Shown one piece after another: positions 8,185 to 17,730 of a DNA stretch of 64,000 nucleotides. The DNA comes from RYN-230 sp963851025 (GTDB lineage: Bacteria > Actinomycetota > Actinomycetes > Streptosporangiales > Streptosporangiaceae). The stretch's first letter is position 1. Every line of letters begins with the position of its first letter. The stretch is taken from the NCBI GenBank assembly GCA_963851025.1, contig CAWKOA010000001.1, positions 1-64,000 of the forward strand, in the 5' to 3' direction. The position numbers and the translations under genes are program-made. The notes under the pieces are model-generated. The model ran no database searches, was not told where the DNA came from, and worked only from the letters and a program-made list of their open reading frames with translations.

Positions 8185-8814
8185 ATGGCTGACACGCTTG
8201 ATGCCGACCCGCCGACCCGCCGCCGCCGGTCTGACGCCCGGCGAAGCATCGACGCCATCCTCAACGCGGCCCGCACCGTACTCGGCGAGCGACCCGACGC
8301 CAGCATGGAAGACATCGCCACCGCGGCCGACGTCACCCGCCAGACCGTCTACGCCCACTTTCCCTCACGCGACGCCCTCATCGCCGCCCTCATCGAAGCC
8401 GCGAGAGCCGAAGGCCTCGCGGCCCTCGACGCCGCTCGGGTCGATACCGCCCCGCCCGCCGACGCGCTGGGCCAGTTCCTCGACATCAGCTGGCAGCTCC
8501 TCCGCCGCTACCCGCTGCTGTTTGACCCCGCCCTCAACCGGACCCCACGACTCGACGGCAGCGACCCGCACCTCGCTGTCACCGCCCAGCTCGAACAGCT
8601 CATCCGGCGAGGCCAGCGTGCCGGCGACTTCGACCGCACACTGTCTGCCAGTTGGGTGGCCGCCGCCATCCTCGCACTCGGGCACACAGCCGCCGAGCAA
8701 GTCGCCGCCGGACGCCTCACCACCAGCAAGGCGGCCGCGATGCTTCTGGACAGCACACTGCGACTCTGCGGCGCCACGGGCGCCCGCAGCCAGGCAGCCG
8801 TGGATCGAGCGTAA
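8185..8814 (+). CDS. TetR/AcrR-family transcriptional regulator
   Basis: This 209-aa regulator has an N-terminal helix-turn-helix (DIATAADVTRQTVYAHFPSRDALIAAL, around residues 40-70) and an all-helical ligand-binding domain. It probably represses until it binds a small molecule. The ATG at 8185 is the first good start after the promoter region. Its TAA stop is 2 bases before the ATG of an AraC-type regulator on the same strand, so the two regulators are translated from one message. Target unknown; the hydrolase and membrane genes downstream are candidates. Confidence 0.85.
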   Translation: MADTLDADPPTRRRRSDARRSIDAILNAARTVLGERPDASMEDIATAADVTRQTVYAHFPSRDALIAALIEAARAEGLAALDAARVDTAPPADALGQFLDISWQLLRRYPLLFDPALNRTPRLDGSDPHLAVTAQLEQLIRRGQRAGDFDRTLSASWVAAAILALGHTAAEQVAAGRLTTSKAAAMLLDSTLRLCGATGARSQAAVDRA

Positions 8815-8816
8815 CC

Positions 8817-9683
8817 ATGGGCGATCGCCAGGCCTGCGGGTCAAGACCACCAGCTCGTGACGCTACGCCTGTGTGGGACATCGCGGTTCCGTCACGGCCG
8901 GGCCGGATGGCGGGGGTCCGCATGGCTGGATTCACTAATCGGGCGAAGGACCTGGTCAACCTCCCGATGGTCCCCTACCCGGCGGTGACGCTGTTCATAG
9001 ACCTTGGCGACGGGGTGCTCATCGACGACGCTAGCGGTCAGCAGCAGCGACGAAGCCTCGCCGTCGGCCTCGCGCCCAGCGGTGTCCGGGGGCGCGGCCG
9101 GCACATCGAGTGCCTGCAGGCGCGGCTGTCGCCAGTGGTCGCGCACGCGGCGCTGGGCGCCTCGTCGGAGCTGGGCGGGACGGCGATCTCCCTCGATGAC
9201 CTGTGGGGGCGCGACGCCGTACGGGCCCAGGAGCAGCTACGCGCGGCCAGCTCATGGGACGACCGGTTCACGATCACAGAGGCCGCGCTGGCCCGGCGGT
9301 ACCAGGCAGGCCGGGCGGCCGACCCCGAAGTCGCCTTCGCCTGGGGGCAGATGGTTGCCAGCCGGGGACGCCTTCGGGTCGAGCAGCTGGCCGCCGAGGT
9401 CGGGTGGAGCCGCAAGCGCCTGTGGTCCCGGTTCCGGTCCCAGATCGGCCTCACCCCGAAGCGCGCCGCCCAGCTGATCCGTTTCGACCACGCGGCACAC
9501 CGCCTCGCCGCGGGTCACAGCGCCGCCCTGGTCGCCGCAGAAAGCGGCTACACCGACCAGTCCCACCTCCACCGGGACGTCAAGGCCTTCGCCGGGGTAA
9601 CGCCGACGGCCGTCGCAGCCGCGCCCTGGCTCGCGGTCGATGACTTCGCGTGGGCCGCCCCGCTACGCGCATCCGGGACATGA
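8817..9683 (+). CDS. AraC-family transcriptional regulator
   Basis: The 288-aa protein ends in an AraC/XylS double helix-turn-helix: RLRVEQLAAEVGWSRKRLWS for the first motif, and AESGYTDQSHLHRDVKAFAG with TPTA for the second. The N-terminal part (YPAVTLFIDLGDGVLI) resembles the sensory domain of AraC activators that bind hydrophobic ligands. The start at 8817 follows the TetR stop by two bases. The next genes, a small membrane protein and an alpha/beta hydrolase, share a duplicated leader sequence and are natural candidates for control by this protein. Confidence 0.83.
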   Translation: MGDRQACGSRPPARDATPVWDIAVPSRPGRMAGVRMAGFTNRAKDLVNLPMVPYPAVTLFIDLGDGVLIDDASGQQQRRSLAVGLAPSGVRGRGRHIECLQARLSPVVAHAALGASSELGGTAISLDDLWGRDAVRAQEQLRAASSWDDRFTITEAALARRYQAGRAADPEVAFAWGQMVASRGRLRVEQLAAEVGWSRKRLWSRFRSQIGLTPKRAAQLIRFDHAAHRLAAGHSAALVAAESGYTDQSHLHRDVKAFAGVTPTAVAAAPWLAVDDFAWAAPLRASGT

Positions 9684-9736
9684 CTTCAGCCAGCGAAACG
9701 GCTGGGCGCGAATACTCGCGGTGCTGACGGCGAGAA

Positions 9737-9796
9737 CGGAACATTTCTCCAAGACACCCGGCGGTGCGCCAGCGATGCTCGCAGTCATGTCCGGCA
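9737..9796 (+). promoter_or_regulatory. Leader element, copy 1 of a duplicated upstream sequence
   Basis: The stretch beginning CGGAACATTTCTCC and ending GCAGTCATGTCCG recurs almost unchanged at 10342-10390 (CGGAGCATTTCTCG ... GCGGTCATGCCCG), with a 13-base insertion here. Both copies lie a short way before the start of a gene. The role is inferred: a common operator, promoter or leader. Confidence 0.5.
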
Positions 9797-9825
9797 ACCA
9801 GGCAAGAAGCAATCTGAGGAGAGTC

Positions 9826-10311
9826 ATGAGCGTACCTACGGGCACGACGGTCCCAGGGACGGCTGGCCGGCTGACGACGAGCCGGATCAGCGGCCTGCGC
9901 CGCGCTAGCTTCGCCGCCTTCGTGATGCTCGTCGTCCAGTTCGCTCTCGGCATCTACGTCAACCTGTACGTCACCGTGCCCAGTGCCGACCACGGGCACG
10001 GGTTCGGGCAGGCCATCGCTAATGGTCCTGCCGGGCTCACCCTGCACATCGTGCTGGGGCTGCTGCTGATCCTGGCCGCACTCGGATTCCTGGTGCAGGC
10101 CATCCTGGCCCGGCGGCCGACGCTGATCGCCGCCGCCGTGCTGGGCCTGCTCGCCATGATCGGCGCGGCGGCCTCCGGCAGCGCCTTCACCGGCAGCGGC
10201 AAGGATGGCGCGTCGATGGCGATGGCGCTGCTGGCCGCCGTGGGGCTGCTGTGCTACGGCGCCAGCCTGTTCCAGCTGCCACGGCCGGCGACCGGGGGGC
10301 GTGACCGCTGA
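9826..10311 (+). CDS. Small four-helix membrane protein of unknown function
   Basis: The 161-aa protein has four hydrophobic segments (about residues 28-48, 73-92, 100-120 and 132-152), a His-rich external loop SADHGHGFG after the first, and a further His in LTLHIVLG. I cannot assign a family with confidence; the His placement would suit heme or metal binding, but that is a guess. The ATG at 9826 has GAGGAGAGTC upstream. It is preceded by copy 1 of a duplicated leader, and the next gene is an alpha/beta hydrolase preceded by copy 2. Confidence 0.7.
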   Translation: MSVPTGTTVPGTAGRLTTSRISGLRRASFAAFVMLVVQFALGIYVNLYVTVPSADHGHGFGQAIANGPAGLTLHIVLGLLLILAALGFLVQAILARRPTLIAAAVLGLLAMIGAAASGSAFTGSGKDGASMAMALLAAVGLLCYGASLFQLPRPATGGRDR

Positions 10312-10341
10312 CCGTGCGTCGCCGCTGCTCAGCTACGAGAG

Positions 10342-10390
10342 CGGAGCATTTCTCGAGGCACCCGTGATGCCCGCGGTCATGCCCGCAGGG
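10342..10390 (+). promoter_or_regulatory. Leader element, copy 2 of a duplicated upstream sequence
   Basis: This closely matches the sequence at 9737-9796, minus a 13-base insert. It ends about 40 bases before the start of the alpha/beta hydrolase gene. Two adjacent genes with the same leader are probably controlled together. Confidence 0.5.
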
Positions 10391-10432
10391 CCGGGCTCCG
10401 GGACGCAACATCCAATGGCAGGAGGCAGTGCG

Positions 10433-11287
10433 ATGGCAAAGGACATGCCCGGCGATCCGGGCGCTGACGACCGGTTCGTGCGGCTTGCCGACGGCGACAT
10501 GCATCTGGTGCAGGACGGCAGGCCTGGTACGCCCGCCTTGCTGCTGATCCACGGCTCCGCGGGCTCGACGGCCTGGTGGGACCCGGTCGTCCCGGCCCTG
10601 GCGGGCGCCTGCCGTGTTATCCGCGTCGACCTGCTCGGCCACGGCCGGTCGTCCAGCCCAGCGCGCGGGTACGACATCCCCGCTCACGCCGACCGGGTTG
10701 GCGCCGCGCTGGACCGGCTCGGCGCGGGCCGGGTGACGGTGATCGGGCATTCCATGGGGTGCATGGTGGCCACGGCCCTGGCCGAGCAGCGGCCGGATAG
10801 GGTGGCCGGGCTGGCGCTCATCGACATGGGCCCGAGCCTGGACGCTGCGAGCCCTGAGGGCCTGCTCGTCCGGCTCCTGCTGGCCCAGTTCCCCGGGCGG
10901 CTGCTGTGGCGCCTGCGGAGTGAGGCCACCATCCGCAAGGCCATGCGCTCCGCCTTCACCCGCCCTGTCGACATCCCCGGCAGCATCATCGAGGCCGCGC
11001 TGGGAATGACCCACCGCGCCCTCGCGGGGACAGCCCGCGGATCCAACGACTACATGAGGCAGCAAAGCCTCCCCGACCGGCTAGCCGCGCTCGGGATCCC
11101 GGTGCTGGTGATCTTCGGCACCGAGGACGCGCGGTATCCCTCCTCGTCGGCTGCCGCCTACCGCGTCGTTCCCGGCGCCCGCGTCGTGTTGCTGCCCGGC
11201 GTGGGACACACCCCGATGATCGAAGACCCGCAAGCCACGGGCACATTGCTGCTGGAATTCGCCGCCGCCGCCGCGCACCCCCACTGA
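10433..11287 (+). CDS. Alpha/beta-hydrolase
   Basis: The 284-aa protein has the alpha/beta hydrolase pattern: oxyanion region LLLIHGSAGS, nucleophile elbow GHSMG (Ser near residue 107), acid in FGTEDARYP and catalytic His in PGVGHTPMIEDP. It hydrolyses an ester, lactone or similar bond; the substrate cannot be read. A perfect GGAGG sits before the ATG at 10433, so upstream in-frame starts are set aside. It follows the small membrane protein and carries the second copy of the shared leader. Confidence 0.83.
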   Translation: MAKDMPGDPGADDRFVRLADGDMHLVQDGRPGTPALLLIHGSAGSTAWWDPVVPALAGACRVIRVDLLGHGRSSSPARGYDIPAHADRVGAALDRLGAGRVTVIGHSMGCMVATALAEQRPDRVAGLALIDMGPSLDAASPEGLLVRLLLAQFPGRLLWRLRSEATIRKAMRSAFTRPVDIPGSIIEAALGMTHRALAGTARGSNDYMRQQSLPDRLAALGIPVLVIFGTEDARYPSSSAAAYRVVPGARVVLLPGVGHTPMIEDPQATGTLLLEFAAAAAHPH

Positions 11288-11538
11288 CAGCACCCCAGCG
11301 CCGGCTTGCAATGTGGGCCTTACCGGCCGGGTCGGCGATCAGGAACGGCCCGGCGATCTAGTTCCGGCATAACAATTCCTGATCGACCCCGCTTAGCGTG
11401 TCAGGCGACGTTGCCACCGTCGCGGCTGTTAGTCTGACGCGGCCAGAAATGGTCTGCAAATAAATTAGAGCTGCAGCTTATGAACAGGATATGCCTTAAC
11501 CGGATACCAGGCATGACTTGGTCGGGAGGACACGGATA

Positions 11539-13035
11539 ATGCACGATTTTTCTCGCCGCAGAGTTCTCAAGGCGACGGCGACCGCGGGCGCCGGCGCGCT
11601 CGTTCTCCCCGGTATTGCCGTCGCAGGAGCTCCGGGCGCGAGCGCGGCAACTAACGGAGCCGGAAGCGCGGACGGCAGGCCGGCGAAGCTGACCGGCCGC
11701 ATCGTCCGTCCCCACGACCCCGGGTACGCGAAGGCCAGCCTCGGCTGGGACGAGCTCTTCGTTCACTATCCGCTGGTCATCGTCTTCGCACAGGAGACCC
11801 AGGACGTGGTCAACGCCCTCACGTGGGCGCGGCAGAATAACGTCGCGCTGCGGGTGCGGAGCGGCCGCCACAACCTTGAGGGCTGGTCGAACGTGGACAA
11901 CGGCCTTGTGATCGACGTCAGCGAGCTGAAGTCGGCCCACATCGACACTGCCTCTCGTACCGCGACAGTCGGCGCCGGGCTCAACCAGCTGGAAGCGGTG
12001 ACCACGCTCGCGAAGAAAGGCCTGGCGGTGACGACCGGAACGGAGGGCAGCGTAGGCCTGTCCGGTGCGACGCTCGGTGGCGGTTTCGGCTTCCTCACCC
12101 GCTACCTCGGCATGGCCTGCGACAGCCTGATTGCGGCTGAAATCGTCGTCGCGTCGCAGGCCAGATCCGCCAAGGTGATCAAGGCAGACTTGAAGACCCA
12201 CTCGGACCTGCTCTGGGCGCTCCGCGGGGCCGGAAACGGCAACTTCGGGATCGTCACCTCACTCACCTATAAGGCGACCCCACTCAAGAGCGTCGCTTAT
12301 CTGCAGGCTAAATGGGACGGGCTCAGGGACCTGCATGGGGTCTTCGACACATGGCAGCGTATGGCACCGGTCGCCGACGACCGCCTCGGAACCCAGCTCG
12401 AGATCCACAAAGGCGAGATCTTGTTGTTTGCCGTTCTCGCGGAAGGATCCAAGGCAAGGGCGAAGGAGTTGCTGGCCCCGATCCTGTCGATCGGCAAGCC
12501 TGATGTATCGGTGCAGGTTGGTAACTGGGGCGAAGTATATGCGGGGTTCCAGATTCCAACTAAGGATGAACCCGCGAACTGGAAGTTCTTCTCGCAGTTC
12601 ACCACCGAGCCATTTCCCAGGAGGGCGATCAGCCTCATCGCCTCATTCATGAAAGACGCGCCCTCGAATGACAGCAACTTCTTCACCCAGGCCTTCGGCG
12701 GGGCCGTTAAGAGGAGCAGGCCCCGCGGCGGCACGGCGTTCCCGCATCGCCACGCGCTCTTCTATTCCGAGCCCGGCGCGGGCTGGGGCACACGTGGACA
12801 ACCAGGCAGCGTCAACCCGGTCACCCCGGAAGCCCAGGCCTGGATCGCCGAGTTCAGCCAGGCGCTGCGGCCCTATGTGCACGGCGCCTACGTCAACGTG
12901 CCGAACATCGGCATGGCGGATTGGGAAACCGCCTACTGGGGATCGAACTTCGACCGGCTGCGCAAGATCAAGGCGAAGTACGACCCCCACAACATCTTCC
13001 AGTACGAGCAGAGCATCCCGCCCGCGTCGTGCTGA
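11539..13035 (+). CDS. Tat-exported FAD-linked oxidase (berberine-bridge type)
   Basis: The 498-aa protein starts with a twin-arginine signal (FSRRRVLKATATAGAG), so it is exported folded with its cofactor. The FAD_binding_4 domain follows: ALRVRSGRHNLEG contains the His used for 8-alpha-N1-histidyl FAD linkage, then GLVIDVSELK, and GTEGSVGLSGATLGGGFGFL. The second covalent Cys of bicovalent enzymes is not evident at its usual place. The BBE C-terminal element YWGSNFDRLRKIKAKYDPHNIF is typical. Such enzymes oxidise sugars or secondary metabolites with O2. The Shine-Dalgarno GGGAGGA supports the start. Confidence 0.87.
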   Translation: MHDFSRRRVLKATATAGAGALVLPGIAVAGAPGASAATNGAGSADGRPAKLTGRIVRPHDPGYAKASLGWDELFVHYPLVIVFAQETQDVVNALTWARQNNVALRVRSGRHNLEGWSNVDNGLVIDVSELKSAHIDTASRTATVGAGLNQLEAVTTLAKKGLAVTTGTEGSVGLSGATLGGGFGFLTRYLGMACDSLIAAEIVVASQARSAKVIKADLKTHSDLLWALRGAGNGNFGIVTSLTYKATPLKSVAYLQAKWDGLRDLHGVFDTWQRMAPVADDRLGTQLEIHKGEILLFAVLAEGSKARAKELLAPILSIGKPDVSVQVGNWGEVYAGFQIPTKDEPANWKFFSQFTTEPFPRRAISLIASFMKDAPSNDSNFFTQAFGGAVKRSRPRGGTAFPHRHALFYSEPGAGWGTRGQPGSVNPVTPEAQAWIAEFSQALRPYVHGAYVNVPNIGMADWETAYWGSNFDRLRKIKAKYDPHNIFQYEQSIPPASC

Positions 13036-13203
13036 CCGACATTCGCCCAGGGACACCGATTCCGCACAGACACCTGGTCATGCTGGCTCGAAGGAGCCGC
13101 TGAACCCCGTTCCCCGCCAGAGCCCTGGCACGCCCCACCGCGCGGGCCCGGTGGTGATGCGGGCCCACGCGGCGCGGGTCTTCGTGCTGGGTTCGGTTGC
13201 GGT

Positions 13204-13220
13204 GCTCCGGCTAGCGGAGC
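13204..13220. terminator. Hairpin between convergent oxidase and glucosidase genes
   Basis: GCTCCG (13204-13209) pairs with CGGAGC (13215-13220) around GCTAG. It lies between the ends of two convergent genes and may stop transcription from both sides. The stem is short, so confidence is low. Confidence 0.35.
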
Positions 13221-13227
13221 GCTGGGG

Positions 13228-16200
13228 TCACTGCACGACGGACCACACGAAGGTGGCCGTGCCGGAGACTCCTTCCGTGTCAGTCGCGGTCACGGTCACG
13301 GTGTAGGTCCCGAGCGTGCTGCCGGAGCCGGAGATCGTCCCGTTCGAGGCGATGGTGATGCCGGGCGGCAGCCCGGTGGCGGTGAAGGTGAGGGCCCGGG
13401 CCGAGTCGGAGTCCTCTGCCTGCATCGTGAACGACACCGCGGCGCCCTTGGGGCTGCTGTAGCCGTAGGGGTTGACCACGCCGACGGTCTCCGCGCCCGG
13501 CACGCCCGAGTTCGGGGTGACGTTGGCGCTGACCGCCGTGTTGGCCAGCGAGACACCCGCGCCCGAGGCGCCCGCGGCGACCTGGCCGGTCAGTTGCTGG
13601 GCCAGGCTGGTCGAGCCACTCAGCGGCAGGCTGGCCGAGGAGTCGCCGACCGAGATCGAGTAGGTGCCGGCCTGAGCTTCCCAGGCGTTGTCGGCCGCCG
13701 ACCACGAGGCCAGGTCGTGGATGGTCAGCGGGAAGGTCACTGTCGCGCTCTGCCCCGGGTTCAGGTTCACCCGCTGGAAGCCCGCGAGCTGCTCCGGCGG
13801 GTCCTGGCTGGCAGCCGGGTCGCCGACGTACATCTGGGCCACGTCCGCGCCCGCCACCGACCCGGTGTTAGTGACCGTCGCGGTCACCGTCGCGTCGCCG
13901 CTGGCGTTGAACGAACCAACCTTCAGGTTGGAGAACGAGAACTTCGTGTACGACAGCCCGTACCCGAACGGGAACAGCGGGGTGATGTTCTGGGACTGGT
14001 ACCAGCGGTAGCCGATGTTCACGCCCTCGCTGTAGGTGGTCCCGGTTGACGTGCCGGGCCACTGCGCCGTCGTCTGCGCGGGGACCTGGCTCAGACTGGC
14101 CGGGAAGGTGACCGGCAGCTTGCCTGAGGGATCGACGGTGCCGAAGATCAGCGCGGCTATCGCGGCGCCGGTCTCCTGCCCGCCGTACCAGTTCTCGAAC
14201 ACACCGGCCACCGAGCTGATCCATGGCATGACCACTGGGCCGCCACTGTTGATCACCACGATGGTGTTCGGGTTGGCCGCGGCCACGTCCGCGATCATCG
14301 TCTCGTCCGCGCTGGACAGGTCGAGCGACTTCAGGTCGCTCTCCTCGCCCTCCGGGAGGCTGACGACGACGATCGCGTCGGTGGCGGCCTGCGCCGCGGC
14401 GACCGCCTGCGGGATGTTGGCGGTGCCGTTGTCGTCGCCCGCGGTGTAGGTGACCTTGACGTTCGGCCCGGCCGCCTTCTGGATTCCGGTCAGCGGCCAG
14501 ACCGCGTCGGAGCTGTCGACCCCGCCGCTGCCGCCGCCGGCGATCTCGACGGCGGCACCGCCGTCGGTGCCGATGACCGCGATGGACTCACTGCCGTTCG
14601 GGTTCAGCGGCAGCAGGCCGTTGTTCTTCAGCATCACCGTTCCCTCCTCACCGAGCTGCAGCGCGGTCTGCTGGTGCGCCGCGGTGGTGACGGTGGCCGA
14701 GAGGGACCCGGACGACGGGTTGTCGAACATGCCGAAGGCGAACATCTGGGTCAGGATCCGGGCCACGGCCGCGTTGAGGGTCGCCTGGTTCAGCGTGCCG
14801 TTCGCCAGGGCGGAGGACACGTCGCTCGCATTGGAGAACGGCATCGCTATGTCCATGCCGCCCTCGAGGTCGGCGACGGCGTTCCCGGCGGCACCCCAGT
14901 CGGAGACGACGAAGCCGCCGGAGTTGGCCTGCTCGTCGAGTCCGTCCTGCAGCATGTCGGCGTTCGCGCAGGAGGGATCACTGTTGACCACGGCGTAGGA
15001 GCACATGAACGACGCCGGCGCCGACTGCTGGATGGCGGCCTGGAACGGTGACAGGTACAGCTCCTCCAGGGCCTTCTGGCTGACCGTCTCGTTGTTGCCG
15101 CCGTTCGGGTACTGCTCCTGGTCGTAGGCCGCGACGTGCTTGACGTCGGCCATCACGCCCTGGCTTTGCAGCCCCTCTACCTCCGCCGAGGTGACCTGGC
15201 CGGCCAGGTACGGGTCCTCGCCGTAGGTCTCGTAGGTCCGGCCCCAGCGCGGGTCGCGCACCAGGTTGGTGGTCGGGCCGAGCGAGATGTTCACGCCCTT
15301 GCCCGCGAACTCGGCACCCTTCGCGGCGCCCTCTTGCTGGATCAGCGCCGGGTCCCAGGTCGCGGCGGCGTTCTCGCCGTCGGGGAAGGCCGTGACGCCG
15401 CCGTTGCCGTCACCGACTCCGGACGGGCCGTCCTCCATGTTCAGCGGCTTGATGCACAGGTTGGGGATGGCGTTGACCTGGCCGATGTACGACGAGCTGC
15501 CGTCGCCGGAGGCCAGGGTGACCTCTTCGGACTGGTCCATGGTGTTGAGCACCTGCTGGACCCGGCTGGCGACCGGCGCGGTGGAGCCGGCCCACGGGCA
15601 GACGCCGTTGCCGCCGTTGCCGTTGCCGCCGGTGACCGGCGGGGTGGTGGTGAGGCCGTACACATCGAACTCGAAGATCGAGTAGCCGAACTGGGTCGCC
15701 CGAACCGTGCCGTACATGCGGATGTAGCGGGCCGTCACCGAGATGGGGAACGTCTGGTTCCCGCCGGTGCCGGTCGTCGTGGAGTAGACCGTGGTCCAGG
15801 TCGAGTTGTTGCTGGACACCTGGATCTGGAACCCGGTGGCGTACGCCGCCTCCCAGAGGAGGCCCACGCTGCATATCTGCTGCTGGGCGCCGAGGTCGAC
15901 CTCCAGCCACTGCGGGTCGCTGGCCGCGCTGGACCAGCGGCTGCCGGGATTGCCGTCGGTAGCGTCGGGCGCCGGGTAGTCGGTGGCGTCCTGGGTCGAG
16001 GAGGCCGTGGTCGGCTGGTCCAGCGCGAGGTCCTGCGTGCCGCAGTACTCGGTCGGGCCGGTGCTCCTCCTCCTCCGCCGCCCGATCCCTGGGTGAAGGC
16101 CAGGTAGTGGAAGTTCCAGCCGTTGGAGTCCTGGTCGACGGTCAGCGTCTGCTGGCCGGCGGGCAGGGTGATGCTGGCGGTGACCGTGGCCCAGGTCTGG

Positions 16201-17240
16201 TAGCCGCCGGTGTTCGGGACGGCGACCGCGCCGGTCAGATTGGCGCCTGAGGAGTTGGCGATGTGCAGCGCGTCAGTGACCCCGTACGGTGAGGCCACCC
16301 GGAAGGTGACCGTGTAAACCCCGGCGGTGGCGACCTCGACGGTGTAGTTGAACCACTGCCCTGGTGTGGTCCAGCCCATGTCGTAGGCGCCGCCGGCCGC
16401 GCTGGTGTCCGCCGTGTCCGCCGTGCTCTCCAGGTCGACCCCGTCGGACCGGTAGCTGTTGGCGGTGCCGTTGGTGGCGGCGACCTTATAGGCGACACCC
16501 GAGCCGCCGGTGTCGTAGTTCGCGACCTGCACCGTGCCCGGCACCGCGGCGGGCGTCCCGCCGAAGGGCTGGTCACCACTCGAGCCGCCACCGCCGCCGC
16601 CTGAGTTCAGGGTGAAGGTCATGTAGTGGAAGTTCCAGCCGTTGGAGTCCTGGTTAACGGTCAGCGTCTGCTGGCCGGCGGGCAGGGTGATGCTGGCGTC
16701 AACCGTGGTCCAGGTCTCGTACCCGCCGGTGTTCGGCACCGCGACTGCGCCGGTCAGGCTGGCGCCTGAGGAGTTGGCGATGTGCAGCGCGTCGGTGATC
16801 CCGTACGGCGAGGACACCCGGAAGGCGACGGTGTAAGTGCCCGCCGTCGCGACGTTGACGGTGTAGTTGAACCACTGCCCCGGCGTGGTCCAGCCGATGT
16901 CGTAGGCGCCGCCGGCCGCGCTGGTGCCCGCCGTGTCCGCCGTGCTCTCCAGGTCGACGCCGTCGGAGCGGTAGCTGTTGGCGGAGCCGTTGGCCGAGGC
17001 GACGTTGTAGGCCACACCCTGCCCGCCGGTGTCATAGTTTGCCGCCTGCACCGTGCCCGGCACCGCCGCCGCGGTCCCCCCGTAGGGGCCTTCGGTGGCG
17101 CCGTAGGCCGGGTGTTGCGCGCCGTTCACCAGCGTCAGGGCGGCCAGGACCGCGACGGCCAGGGCCGCGCAGCCCCTTCGGCCCCGCCGTAACATGGCCT
17201 GCCGCGCCCAGACCGGCCGCGGGACGTGAAGTGATCCCAT
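13228..17240 (-). pseudogene. Secreted modular GH3 beta-glucosidase, CBM6-CBM6-F5/8C-GH3, one frameshift
   Basis: The first frame (start 17240, Shine-Dalgarno AAGAGGA) encodes a signal peptide and two very similar CBM6 domains (each with YRSDGVDLESTADTA and SNGWNFHY) joined by Gly-rich linkers. It slips by one base in a GGAGGAGGAGG run near 16060-16075. The next frame continues with CGTQDLALDQ, an F5/8 type C (discoidin/CBM32) domain, and a full GH3 enzyme with nucleophile Asp in VVSDWGAAG, the GH3 C-terminal domain, a fibronectin-III-like part (GFQRVNLNPGQSATV) and a final Ig-like He_PIG repeat. Combined length would be about 1,340 aa. The product would cut terminal beta-linked sugars from a polysaccharide outside the cell. 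The single slip lies in a low-complexity linker, where a sequencing error or phase-variable slippage is equally plausible. Confidence 0.85.
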
Positions 17241-17730
17241 TCCTCTTACTCCCTCTTCTCGTTTCCAGCCCAGGCTGGGTTCTTGTCCCGTCCCTGGGCA
17301 GGTACGTCCCTAAGCCGATGGAACTGATCCGGAAGAACGACAGGGTGCTGACCGTGGGCCACGAAGGCTGACCGGGACAGCAACGGCGGCTACAGCCGGG
17401 TGAGCAAGGGACCCTGGGCAGCGGCCGCAAAGAGTTCTAGATGGCGATCCGCCGCCACTCCGAACGGCCTGGAGGACCACGGCCGACGGGCCGCACGCAC
17501 ATAGCGGCTCCAAATTTCGGACCTTATATTAAGTCATGTATAAGAGGGCTCTTCCGGTTCGTCAAGGGGTTCGTCAAGGGGTTCGCTCGCTGGGCGGGGT
17601 TGCTCCTCGCAGGCATCGCTGCAGACCAAGCCACCGGAGATCGCGTAGCGACGGCCGGTAGCCGGGCAGCAAATTCAGCCGGCCACGCCCGTCAGCGCCG
17701 GGCGGCAAGGCGGGCGGAGACCCAGATCAG
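17241..17730. other. Intergenic region with a 12-bp tandem repeat
   Basis: About 490 bases without a gene I can support. There is an AT-rich patch at 17510-17545 and a tandem repeat, GTTCGTCAAGGG, around 17556-17586. A frame running through the repeat encodes an arginine-rich C-terminal part with no domain and no ribosome site. The glucosidase promoter should lie near 17250-17400 on the minus strand. Confidence 0.45.
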
